A stretch of 43,144 nt of DNA, taken from IMG/VR virus record IMGVR_UViG_3300017967_000055, positions 1 to 43,144 of that record; one strand, given 5' to 3'. The position numbers were made by a program, and so were the translations under genes. The notes beneath the pieces are model-generated. The model was not told the origin of the DNA and did no database searches. It worked only from the letters and a program-made list of their open reading frames with translations. The number at the start of each line of letters is the position of its first letter. Within the stretch, counting starts at the first letter, position 1. Shown here in pieces: positions 21,191 to 28,952 of the stretch. The DNA comes from a virus.

Positions 21191-23593
21191 CTAGTCGTAT
21201 TGTAAGTCTACTAGTGCCCTATGTTTAGCATCACTGCCTAGTAGTAAGTTAATGTTTCTTCTCATATTATCATGAACTGCCTTGCCTCGATAAATCCCTC
21301 TATCTACATACCAGGCTTGGTTATCAGTTAAAACTGTATTGTACTGGCCAAAATTAGGGTTGTAACCCATTATAGTCAGTGTCAATCTCTGGTCGGTGTC
21401 AAAACCACCGTCATCTTGGTTGGATTCCACGTTCTCTTTTAACGTTTCCTCAATTTCTTCTTGTGACATACTTGATAATGCCTGTTCTGCCCTTGCCATT
21501 TGCCTTTGCTCTTGGGGAGCAGGTGGTGCAACATCAAATTTGCCAAAATCTGGCTGGACACCACTTAGGAATTGTCCCAAACTTTGTCCTGTTGCCAAAG
21601 ATTCTGTTAAATCGTTCTCAAATTGTACTGCTTGTTCACTAAATGTAAGGCTCTCCACTGTTTCTTCAACAGTTTCGCCACTCTCACTTTGTAGGCTAGT
21701 GTCAGAAACACTGATTTCTGAGGTTTCCTCTCCTGCAAGTAGTGTGCTAGTACTCTCATTTTCATTTTGTTCAGTTTCTACACTAAAATCAACATTTTCA
21801 ACGCCAATTTCAGGTGTTCCGTCGCCAAAATCCTCTGTTTCTTGAGCAGAATTTGTATTACCCTGTGCTTGTTGTACTGTCTCAGCAATTACCTCTGTCA
21901 CAATAGCCAATAAACGCGTTTGTTTTTCTTTTCGTATTGTTCTTTTTTCATCCTCGTTATTAACTGCTGTTTCTTCTACTGATTCAATTTCTTCAGATAC
22001 GGGTAATTCTTCCTCAATAATACTCACTTCCTCTTCCACCTGTGTAATTTCTTCTTCAAAATACGCATCATCTACTACAGGCTCTTCAAAAATTTCTTCA
22101 AAAACATCTGTTGGTGACTCTTCTTGTAACACCATCTCCTCTACATAAATTTCTTCTTCAACCGCAGCTACTTCTACTACTGGTTCTACAATAGTTTCTT
22201 CTACTTCAGGTGTAGTAAAGTCTAGAATGCCGTCATCTACAAAATCCTCTTCTCCAGTATAAGTTTCAGTGAACGTTTCTTCTTGGTAACCGAAATCCTC
22301 TTCCTCTGTTATACTTTCTTCTATAATTGTTTCTGTTTGTTCGTTTGCCATTTGTATTGCTAATGCTTCTTCATAACCGTCACAACCAGTGTCATACAAA
22401 GGATCTGCCGAACAAGCCTCAGCATATAATAAAGCATCATATGCTACTTGATAACCTGGACACGCTTGATCGTAAAGAGGATTTAAATCACACTGTTGAT
22501 TGAAGTATGCTTGTTCATATCCTGGACAACCACTGTCATACAAAGGATCTAATCCACAAGAATAGTTGTAAAACGCTTCTTCGTAACCTGGACAGCCACT
22601 ATCATACAAAGGATCTTCTGTACATTGTTGTGCGTAATATGCTTCTTCATATCCTGGACAACCACTGTCATACAAAGGCGAGTTTTGACACTGCTGGTTG
22701 TAGTATGCTTGTTCGTATCCAGGACAACCAGGATCATACAAAGAGTCTATACTACATTGTTGATCATAGTATGCTTGTTCGTATCCAGGACAGCCTGTGT
22801 CATATAAAGGATCTGCATCACATTGTTGAGAGTAATAAGCGTCATCATATCCTTCACACGATGAATCGTTTAGTGGGTTACTACAATCGGGGCCAGATGT
22901 GTAACCCCCGTCTTGCCCGTACCATGCGGCATAAGTTCCTGTTTCTGTTTCATTTACTACTGAAGCAAAAGAAGCCACATCATCCATTGACAAACTACCT
23001 TGCCCGTAAAACAATTCGGTTACTTCATCGTAAACGTTACCATTTAAACTTGTCGTGTCACCAGTATATCCAATCCATACACTATGTTGTGTGATATTAA
23101 CATCTGCATAATGAAAATCAAAAGAGCCATCGGGCCATAGCTGTGCACCAAATGTATTTAAATTACTAGTACCAAATTCTTGTAAATTTTTCCAAAGAAA
23201 TGAAGTGCCACCTTCTCCTGTTTCATAAAAGTAACCTGAGTCTGGTATAGAAGTGTTATGTCTTAAGTCTGTCCACAGAGGAGCAAGCATGTAACTAAAA
23301 CTGTTTCCAGCATAGTTATAACCAGAAGGGTTGAACCCGCTGCAACAACCTTGGTTGTTAGTGCTAGAATTTCCGTAACCTGTTGTAGGGTCATACAATA
23401 AAATGAACCCGTTACTAGACATCCAGGCATCAGTAAAGATCCCACCGTAATATGGAAAGACGTGACCAAGTTGAATATGAACGGTGCCGTCATCGACACC
23501 ATTCATTACTTGAGTTTCTTCTGCTTGTAAACTATAGGGCAAGAAGCAGCAAGCCAATACCGCCAGCCACTTTAAGCATGTTTTCCAAAACAT
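21191..23593 (-). CDS. Large secreted protein with nidogen-like domain and Cys repeats (800 aa)
   Basis: This 800-aa protein begins with a signal peptide (residues 1-24, hydrophobic WLAVLACCFLPYSLQA). Residues about 30-220 resemble a nidogen-type (NIDO) domain (GIFTDAWMSSNGFILLYDP, MLAPLWTDLR, FGAQLWPDGSFDFHY). Residues about 245-410 are seven cysteine repeats of about 22 residues. A glutamate-rich low-complexity stretch (about 410-680) follows, then a C-terminal domain with PQEQRQMARAEQALSSM and a tail that looks conserved. It is probably a virion or envelope-associated protein made late; adhesion is an inference from the NIDO-like part. Confidence 0.8.
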   Translation of the reverse strand: MFWKTCLKWLAVLACCFLPYSLQAEETQVMNGVDDGTVHIQLGHVFPYYGGIFTDAWMSSNGFILLYDPTTGYGNSSTNNQGCCSGFNPSGYNYAGNSFSYMLAPLWTDLRHNTSIPDSGYFYETGEGGTSFLWKNLQEFGTSNLNTFGAQLWPDGSFDFHYADVNITQHSVWIGYTGDTTSLNGNVYDEVTELFYGQGSLSMDDVASFASVVNETETGTYAAWYGQDGGYTSGPDCSNPLNDSSCEGYDDAYYSQQCDADPLYDTGCPGYEQAYYDQQCSIDSLYDPGCPGYEQAYYNQQCQNSPLYDSGCPGYEEAYYAQQCTEDPLYDSGCPGYEEAFYNYSCGLDPLYDSGCPGYEQAYFNQQCDLNPLYDQACPGYQVAYDALLYAEACSADPLYDTGCDGYEEALAIQMANEQTETIIEESITEEEDFGYQEETFTETYTGEEDFVDDGILDFTTPEVEETIVEPVVEVAAVEEEIYVEEMVLQEESPTDVFEEIFEEPVVDDAYFEEEITQVEEEVSIIEEELPVSEEIESVEETAVNNEDEKRTIRKEKQTRLLAIVTEVIAETVQQAQGNTNSAQETEDFGDGTPEIGVENVDFSVETEQNENESTSTLLAGEETSEISVSDTSLQSESGETVEETVESLTFSEQAVQFENDLTESLATGQSLGQFLSGVQPDFGKFDVAPPAPQEQRQMARAEQALSSMSQEEIEETLKENVESNQDDGGFDTDQRLTLTIMGYNPNFGQYNTVLTDNQAWYVDRGIYRGKAVHDNMRRNINLLLGSDAKHRALVDLQYD
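22385..22858 (-). repeat. Seven tandem ~66-bp coding repeats (cysteine-rich)
   Basis: The unit is CPGYEQAYYNQQCxxxPLYDSG, 22 residues with two cysteines; six units are 22 residues and the seventh is 26, followed by a partial eighth (CDGYEEAL). The constant parts are CPGYE, AYY, QQC and PLYD. The repeats keep frame within the 800-aa gene. Two cysteines per unit suggest a disulphide-linked solenoid or stalk. Confidence 0.88.
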
Positions 23594-24596
23594 TTGATTT
23601 CTTCTCCTCGCCTTCTATTAAAACTTCGTCTAAAGCATTGTCAGGAATTAACTCTGGGTTGTCTTGCCAAGCAGTCAACGCATCGGCTCCAATTTTTCCT
23701 TCAAATGGACATGGTGTTCCTGCCATCATCATTGCTTTCCAAACTCTTTCATCTTGACACATTGTTGATACGGCTGCTACACGCATTCCCATATCATATA
23801 ATGTTTTACTAAGTTTAATTCTTTCACAGTTCATATCTCTTACAGATTTTCCTGCTGATAAACCCAGTATTTGAGTTTGTATTGCACCACTCACACCAGT
23901 CGTACACAAATCTTGTGAATACGAACTGCCTATGCTTGGAGCAATTGCACTTGGAGGGGGAGATTCAATCTTTTGATTAATATTTTGTGTTTGTACAGAC
24001 TCACTTCTAGACTCGTTTATGTTTCTATTTGTGTTGTCTGTTGTAACATTAGATTCTGATTCATTATAATTGTTATTAGTATTATTACTAGTACTATTTG
24101 AATTAGACTCATTAATATTAGTATTTGTATTATTACTAGTACTATTAGAGTTTATGTTTGAATTGTTGTTATTTGTATTAGTATTATTACTAGTACTATT
24201 CACCGTTGTATTGTTGGTGTTCGTATTATTGTTAGTATTAGTATTATTACTAGTGCTATTAACAGTGGTGTTATTGTTGTTCGTGTTTGTATTGTTACTA
24301 GTACTGTTAATATTAGTATTGTTATTATTGTTGTTAGTATTAGTTGACGTACTAGTACTGGTTGTGTTATTATTGTTAGTATTGGTATTGTTACTAGTAC
24401 TATTCACCGTCGTATTGTTGGTGTTAGTGTTATTATTAGTGTTTGTATTGGTATTGTTACTAGTAGAGTTTGTAGTGGTATTATTAGTTGTGTTTACATT
24501 AGTTGTCGTGTCACCACTTTCAGCGTCTTGTGCTTGGACACCAGATCCCATTAATATAAGTACCGCTGCTACCATTGGAGCAATCTTATTTAACAT
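23532..24596 (-). CDS. Secreted Asn/Thr/Ser-rich protein with conserved C-terminus (354 aa)
   Basis: This 354-aa protein has a signal peptide (residues 1-22, ending VQAQDA), then about 170 residues of almost pure asparagine, threonine and serine repeats (units such as TVNSTSNNTNTNN), and a C-terminal domain of about 130 residues with four cysteines (LCTTGVSGAIQTQ, MNCERIKLSKTLYDMG, STMCQDERVWKAMM, TPCPFEGKIG). A C-terminal hydrophobic helix (AGGIGLLLLAL) ends it. The C-terminal domain resembles a protein found in other marine T4-like phages, function unknown to me. It overlaps the next gene by 62 bases and sits behind a - strand late promoter. Confidence 0.8.
   Translation of the reverse strand: MLNKIAPMVAAVLILMGSGVQAQDAESGDTTTNVNTTNNTTTNSTSNNTNTNTNNNTNTNNTTVNSTSNNTNTNNNNTTSTSTSTNTNNNNNNTNINSTSNNTNTNNNNTTVNSTSNNTNTNNNTNTNNTTVNSTSNNTNTNNNNSNINSNSTSNNTNTNINESNSNSTSNNTNNNYNESESNVTTDNTNRNINESRSESVQTQNINQKIESPPPSAIAPSIGSSYSQDLCTTGVSGAIQTQILGLSAGKSVRDMNCERIKLSKTLYDMGMRVAAVSTMCQDERVWKAMMMAGTPCPFEGKIGADALTAWQDNPELIPDNALDEVLIEGEEKKSNVLENMLKVAGGIGLLLLAL
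24000..24500 (-). repeat. Low-complexity Asn/Thr/Ser coding repeats
   Basis: On the + strand the core GTATTATTACTAGTACTATT recurs about every 50-70 bases with small changes, encoding NSTSNNTNTN. It is part of the 23532-24596 gene. Copy number is likely to vary by slippage or recombination. Confidence 0.85.
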
Positions 24597-24643
24597 GTTG
24601 TTTTCCTTTGAATTTAATTAATCTTTTTCACCCCCAAAAATGC

Positions 24644-24672
24644 TTGACATTCGTAACAATACATGTTAAAGT
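24644..24672 (+). promoter_or_regulatory. Sigma70-like promoter (weak -10)
   Basis: TTGACA at 24644-24649 (preceded by GC) and TAAAGT at 24667-24672 are 17 bases apart. It points at the 24776 gene with a leader of about 100 bases, in a 179-base intergenic region between divergent operons. Confidence 0.6.
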
Positions 24673-24679
24673 ACATATC

Positions 24680-24687
24680 TATTTATA
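24680..24687 (-). promoter_or_regulatory. T4-type late promoter (leftward)
   Basis: The + strand reads TATTTATA, so the - strand has an exact TATAAATA, 83 bases before the start of the 24596 gene. It is in the intergenic region and probably drives the - strand structural-type operon. Confidence 0.7.
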
Positions 24688-24741
24688 AGAACTATTGACT
24701 CGTTTTAGTTAAATTGGTCGGTATTTCTTTAGTTGAACTCT

Positions 24742-24749
24742 TATAAATC
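24742..24749 (+). promoter_or_regulatory. Possible late promoter variant
   Basis: TATAAATC at 24742-24749 differs from the late box at the last base and lies 26 bases before the 24776 start, just ahead of GAAGGAAGGA. It may give late expression of the 24776 operon. Confidence 0.45.
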
Positions 24750-24775
24750 TCTATGAGAGAGAAGGAAGGATTATA

Positions 24776-25135
24776 ATGGCTTACATGAACTTTTCCGGCT
24801 CACTACGTTATGACGCACACGGAAGAAAGCGCCGTAAGAAAAAATTTAAAGAAAACACACAGGTGTTTGCTAAACCAACAACCAGGACGTTTAGAGAGCT
24901 AAAACCCTCACCTTCATATCGCGGAGATGATCATAGAGAAAAATATCCTTCTATGATGGAGCGACAAATTGCCGAAGGAACCTTCACACAAAATGGAGGC
25001 GCTGGCACAAAAAAAGAACCAATGAAATATACTGGAACCCTTATTAAAGGTATTGCTACAATGCACAAAAGCAATGCAGTGCCGGTTATTGATGAACAAC
25101 ATGCGAAAGATATCGCAAGAATGAGGCGAGGATGA
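24776..25135 (+). CDS. Basic phage protein (119 aa)
   Basis: This encodes a 119-aa basic protein. A lysine/arginine cluster near residues 14-24 (HGRKRRKKKFK) is followed by a polar region (KPTTRTFRELKPSPSYRGDDHREKYPS) and a C-terminal segment (TGTLIKGIATMHKSNAVPVIDEQHAKDIARMRR). This layout occurs in other marine T4-like phages; the function is unknown. Strong AAGGAAGGA precedes the ATG. It overlaps psiE by 4 bases. Confidence 0.8.
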   Translation: MAYMNFSGSLRYDAHGRKRRKKKFKENTQVFAKPTTRTFRELKPSPSYRGDDHREKYPSMMERQIAEGTFTQNGGAGTKKEPMKYTGTLIKGIATMHKSNAVPVIDEQHAKDIARMRRG

Positions 25136-25533
25136 TGAACAAATTGCACTGGACAACCTTAATAGCAGAAAAAATACTTCTAGCGATTATTGGTATTGCA
25201 ACCTTTGTTGCTGCGGGACAGTATGTTTACCATATGGTCCTAAGTCAGCATGTAGCACTTGCTGATTTGTTCATGATGTTTATTTACGCTGAGGTTATTG
25301 GTATGGTTGGTGCTTTTTACAGTACTAGCAGAATACCTGTTACATTGCCAATTATTATTGCTGTGACAGCTTTGTGTAGACTAATCGTGTTACACTCTAA
25401 AGAAATGGAACCATTGACTCTTGTTGCAGAGTCGGGTGCTATTTTTATACTTTCAGGTGCGGCATATATAATGAGTTTAAAAGATAAACTAAGCCTTGAG
25501 AAGCTTAGAAAAGGAGAAGAAAATGAGTATTAA
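25132..25533 (+). CDS. psiE: PsiE-like phosphate-starvation membrane protein
   Basis: This encodes a 133-aa membrane protein, close to E. coli PsiE (136 aa). Four transmembrane helices are likely, near residues 12-32, 43-63, 70-90 and 98-115. The signature FIYAEVIGMVGAFY followed by SRIPVTLPIIIAVTALCRLIVLH is typical of the PsiE family, which is induced by phosphate starvation in bacteria but whose activity is not known. With phoH at 37220 it is the second phosphate-stress-related gene in the window. Neither gene has a visible Pho box. Confidence 0.82.
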   Translation: MMNKLHWTTLIAEKILLAIIGIATFVAAGQYVYHMVLSQHVALADLFMMFIYAEVIGMVGAFYSTSRIPVTLPIIIAVTALCRLIVLHSKEMEPLTLVAESGAIFILSGAAYIMSLKDKLSLEKLRKGEENEY

Positions 25534-25744
25534 AATTAGAAAATTGGAATATTTAGAAGGTCCGTATGCTGACGCTATTAATGAAAAATGCACAGACGGT
25601 GTTGTGTTGAGAAGAAAAACTGTCATTATTAAAAACAAAAACGGTTATTTGGTGGAGGAAACACATACAAGGTGTTATAACACTGAAACTGGTGACTATA
25701 ATGATACTACCACAATTTCACCTATTATAAAAGTGGATGAATAA
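25523..25744 (+). CDS. Small phage protein (73 aa)
   Basis: This encodes a 73-aa beta-rich protein (SIKIRKLEYLEGPYADAINEK, VVLRRKTVIIKNKNGYLVEETHTR). The ATG at 25523 is preferred over one at 25496 because AAAGGAGAAG lies directly before it. It overlaps the end of psiE by 11 bases and the next gene by 8 bases. No family is recognised. Confidence 0.72.
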   Translation: MSIKIRKLEYLEGPYADAINEKCTDGVVLRRKTVIIKNKNGYLVEETHTRCYNTETGDYNDTTTISPIIKVDE

Positions 25745-26057
25745 TGGCATGGCACCCAATGAATTTTCTAAAGAAGAGTTAGAAAAAAGCAAACGAATTC
25801 AAAAAAGCCAAACACCAAAAGGAACAGTAGACTGGTATATTAAGTGGATATCTAGTATTTCTGTTCTTTTTGCTGTTGCTATTCGAAGCTCAAACGTACC
25901 CGAACTTCACATGTATGATGTGTTTTTAAGTTGGGTTGGTGCATTGGGTTGGTTTGTTGTTGGTTTTTTGTGGAAAGATAGGGCACTTGTCTTGCTAAAC
26001 GGCGTTATTGGTATTATGTTGTTTGGCTCATTACTACGAACAATTTTTGGAGCATGA
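25737..26057 (+). CDS. Small membrane protein (106 aa), paralogue of 13187 gene
   Basis: This encodes 106 residues: a polar, helical N-terminus (EFSKEELEKSKRIQKSQTPKG), then three hydrophobic spans (about 37-52, 62-82 and 85-104). The C-terminal half (GALGWFVVGFLWKDRALVLLNGVIGIMLF) resembles the small membrane protein at 13187-13414. ATGs at 25737 and 25749 are both possible. The role is unknown; it directly precedes the modification cassette. Confidence 0.72.
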   Translation: MNNGMAPNEFSKEELEKSKRIQKSQTPKGTVDWYIKWISSISVLFAVAIRSSNVPELHMYDVFLSWVGALGWFVVGFLWKDRALVLLNGVIGIMLFGSLLRTIFGA

Positions 26058-26058
26058 A

Positions 26059-26658
26059 ATGGTTATTAAGCCTGAAAGAGTTTCCCTTTGGTTCGATTAT
26101 GTGCGATACCAAAATCATTTAAGTCAAAGATTCTCAGACTGTTTTTTCCCTTCTCAATTAAAGTCAAAAGATTGGCTTCTCACTCAAATGAGATTTTACT
26201 TGCCAGACATAATTACTGGTCAAGTGATTATTTTTGGAGGTTGGTACGGAATACTAGCAGGACTTTTTAGAGATAACAAAATGTGTAATGACATTGTTAC
26301 AGTTGACAAAGATCCTGAGTGTGTTAAAGTTGTTAAACAAGTAACTACAAAACAAGATAAAATTTTCCCTGTTACATGCGATATGGTTGATTATGAATAT
26401 ATCGCTCGTCCTGGTCTTGTAATTAATACAAGCTGCGAACACATCACACAAGAAGAATACGACAAATGGTATAATAATATTCCCATAAATACTTACTATA
26501 TCCTACAAAGTAATAATTTTGCTTTAGAAGAACACGTTAGAACCGCAGACAGCATTGAAGAGTTTGTGGAGCAATCTAAAGTATTGCCTTTCTATAGCGG
26601 AACACTTGATTTGGGTGAGATGAAAAGATTTATGATTATTGGAAGAAAGAATGGCTAA
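26059..26658 (+). CDS. Class I SAM-dependent methyltransferase-like protein
   Basis: This encodes a 199-aa Rossmann-fold protein. GQVIIFGGWYGILAGLF near residues 54-70 is in the position of the SAM-binding motif I, followed by the acidic end of strand 2 (IVTVDKDPECVKVV) and CDMVDY. The catalytic strand appears in GLVINTSCEHI. The ATG at 26059 begins one base after the upstream stop. It overlaps the radical SAM gene by 8 bases and opens the cassette that runs to 36486. I infer a small-molecule or sugar methyltransferase. Confidence 0.78.
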   Translation: MVIKPERVSLWFDYVRYQNHLSQRFSDCFFPSQLKSKDWLLTQMRFYLPDIITGQVIIFGGWYGILAGLFRDNKMCNDIVTVDKDPECVKVVKQVTTKQDKIFPVTCDMVDYEYIARPGLVINTSCEHITQEEYDKWYNNIPINTYYILQSNNFALEEHVRTADSIEEFVEQSKVLPFYSGTLDLGEMKRFMIIGRKNG

Positions 26659-28144
26659 AAAAGAATATGAATCTGATGTTGATGGTATTAAACAAAGAAC
26701 TGCTAAACTTGAAAAAGAGTTTAGCCCAACTTTTTGTTTAGCAAAATGGCATCATACCTCAATTTACATGTATTCGGGACAAACACATAGTTGTTACCAT
26801 CCTCGCCCTCATGATATCTCAGTAGAAGATATTAAAGTAAACCCAGCAGCACTACACAATACAAGACAAAAGAAGAAAGAACGAGCAGAAATGCTTGTTG
26901 GTGAAAAACCTGATGGTTGTAAGTATTGTTGGAATGTTGAAAGTTTAGATACTCCCGAAACACCTTATGAACAACAACATATTAGCGATAGAAAAATTCG
27001 TAACTCTAGTATCTACACACCAGAACGTGTAGAAGAGATTAAAAACATGCCTTGGGATTATGACGTTAATCCCGAATATATTGAAGTTGCTTTTCACAAT
27101 GAATGTAACTTTAAATGTGGCTATTGCCACCCTGCTGTAAGTACGAGCTTTTATAATGAGATTAAAAAGTTTGGTCCTTACAATATGGTTAAAAATCATG
27201 CCTTAGATATTGATTATATTGAAAAAAGTTCTCTTTTGTCATCATTAAAAGACGAAGATACCAATCCGTTTGTTAAAGCGTGGTGGGAATGGTGGCCAGA
27301 GATGTCTAAAACGTTGAACATTCTTCGTATTACAGGTGGCGAGCCATTGTTACATAAATCTACATGGCGCTTGTTTGATGATTTGAAAGAGAATCCAAAA
27401 CCACACTTAGAAATCAATGTTAATAGTAATTTAGGTATGTCCTCTAGACATGTTCAGAAGCTCGTGCCTAAAATCACTGAATTATTAGACACGAAAAAAA
27501 TTCGTAAGTTTAAAATGTTTACAAGCATGGATACTTGGGGCAAACGTGCTGAGTATTTGCGAACTGGTTTAGATATCGAGACTTGGGAAAAGAATCAAGA
27601 CATTTATGTAAGAGGTGTTAAGAGTCATATCACTCACATGTGTACATTTAATATTTTGTCAGTGACTTCTTTTACAGACTACTTGCAAAAGATTTTAGAT
27701 TGGAGAGAATTGTATGATGATGTGATTCCTGTTCTTGATCCTAAAAATCCTCAAGATAGAAAAATTAGATTTGACACACCATATCTAAAAGAGCCATTAC
27801 AATACGATATGCACATTTTACCAAAAGAAGAATACTTACCTCACTTTGATAAAATTTTGCAGTTTATTGATGACAATAGAGACGACAAAGATACCACTAA
27901 ATTTAGTAATATTGAGTATGAACGTTTTCGTCGTGTAAGGGATTACTTTGCAGAAGTACAATATGATGAGGAAAAAGTAAAACAAGGCAGAATCGATTTT
28001 TATAACTGGTTTACAGAAATTGATCGCAGAAGAAATACAAACTTTTTAGAAACCTTTCCAGATATGAGTTCTTTTTGGGATCTTTGTAAAGGACTTGCTG
28101 AAGAAAGAACAAGAGATAGGATAGATGTTGTAAATGTTAGCTAA
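26651..28144 (+). CDS. Twitch-domain radical SAM protein A
   Basis: This encodes a 497-aa enzyme with an N-terminal twitch-like auxiliary-cluster domain (C48 in HSCYHP, C90 and C93 in CKYCW) ahead of the radical SAM core (CNFKCGYC, C152, C156, C159) and the SAM-binding GGEPLL near residue 228. The C-terminal 200 residues are a helical domain ending in RRRNTNFLETFPDMSSFW. This matches the 'N-terminal twitch radical SAM' family of marine phages and bacteria, whose substrate is not known. The 33530 gene is a full-length paralogue. I chose the ATG at 26651 with GGAAGAAAG upstream. Confidence 0.9.
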   Translation: MAKKEYESDVDGIKQRTAKLEKEFSPTFCLAKWHHTSIYMYSGQTHSCYHPRPHDISVEDIKVNPAALHNTRQKKKERAEMLVGEKPDGCKYCWNVESLDTPETPYEQQHISDRKIRNSSIYTPERVEEIKNMPWDYDVNPEYIEVAFHNECNFKCGYCHPAVSTSFYNEIKKFGPYNMVKNHALDIDYIEKSSLLSSLKDEDTNPFVKAWWEWWPEMSKTLNILRITGGEPLLHKSTWRLFDDLKENPKPHLEINVNSNLGMSSRHVQKLVPKITELLDTKKIRKFKMFTSMDTWGKRAEYLRTGLDIETWEKNQDIYVRGVKSHITHMCTFNILSVTSFTDYLQKILDWRELYDDVIPVLDPKNPQDRKIRFDTPYLKEPLQYDMHILPKEEYLPHFDKILQFIDDNRDDKDTTKFSNIEYERFRRVRDYFAEVQYDEEKVKQGRIDFYNWFTEIDRRRNTNFLETFPDMSSFWDLCKGLAEERTRDRIDVVNVS

Positions 28145-28952
28145 TACAGATACTGTTATACTGGGATTGGGAGATTCTTATTTACAAGGATCAGAAGCTG
28201 GTGGCGCAGAGTACTCTTTTTTAAACAATTACTGCAATCAAAAAGGATTTGATTGTGTTAATATGGGACACGAAGGCATTGGCAATCTAGGGAGTGTATA
28301 TAAAGCACTTATTTACGATATTGATTGGAGTCAATGGAATAATAAATATATTTTCTGGATGCCTACCGGTTTAAATCGATTTGATATGTCCAACAGATCA
28401 TGGAAACCTGATGATAATTGGGGTGTAGTACATAACTCTCCAATATTTACACCATTTCCTAATAGACACCCTCACGACAAATGGAGTGACAGTAGAAAGA
28501 AATTAGAGAAATCTTTAGCAGAGTTTACTACCCCACAGACTGTTAGGCAAGATTTTTTAACAGCCTATCAAATTCTAAAAAACTTTTATGACGCAAAAGG
28601 TTTTAACAAATTACTTATTTTTCCTGCCTTTAATGATGAAACCACACGGAAAAATATGAAAGATTTTCGTAAAACTCCCGCGACGCAGGGCATATATAAA
28701 ATGAACGAGGGTCTGTTTAAAAGAATGGGTTGGGAATATTATATTACAGTAGATGGCTCTAACAATTATTTCCAATGGCTTTGTCAGAAGGCAGGTTTGC
28801 CATCAAATACACAACCACATAGTACTATGGAAACTACCCCAGATAATATAAGAAACGAAACCGTTGAAAAATGGATTGCTCCTCGATCTCATGCAACAAG
28901 AAAAGCCAATATCGTTTTTTCTAGGAGACTATTAGAAGTTTTAGACTTATGA
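28134..28952 (+). CDS. SGNH/GDSL hydrolase-like protein 7
   Basis: This encodes a 272-aa protein with block I VILGLGDSYLQGSEAGG near residues 8-24, block II glycines in NMGHEGIGNLGSV, and a C-terminal histidine in APRSHATRKANIVFSRRL near 249-266, where the usual DxxH is not clear. The catalytic acid may therefore be missing or displaced. The middle is long and tryptophan-rich. It overlaps the radical SAM gene by 11 bases and the epimerase gene by 4 bases, so the three are co-translated. Confidence 0.78.
   Translation: MLANTDTVILGLGDSYLQGSEAGGAEYSFLNNYCNQKGFDCVNMGHEGIGNLGSVYKALIYDIDWSQWNNKYIFWMPTGLNRFDMSNRSWKPDDNWGVVHNSPIFTPFPNRHPHDKWSDSRKKLEKSLAEFTTPQTVRQDFLTAYQILKNFYDAKGFNKLLIFPAFNDETTRKNMKDFRKTPATQGIYKMNEGLFKRMGWEYYITVDGSNNYFQWLCQKAGLPSNTQPHSTMETTPDNIRNETVEKWIAPRSHATRKANIVFSRRLLEVLDL

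Noticed and set aside
22385-22858. A CRISPR array on the basis of regular repeats
   Set aside because: The 66-base units are in frame in a long gene, diverge by synonymous changes and encode a conserved CPGYEQAYY..QQC pattern.
22507-23094. A + strand histidine-rich protein opposite the cysteine repeats
   Set aside because: It is a shadow of the repeats in the 800-aa - strand gene and has no start signals.
24070-24621. A leucine/valine-rich membrane protein on the + strand
   Set aside because: It is the mirror image of the Asn/Thr/Ser repeat gene on the - strand, has no ribosome site, and its composition is fully explained by that.
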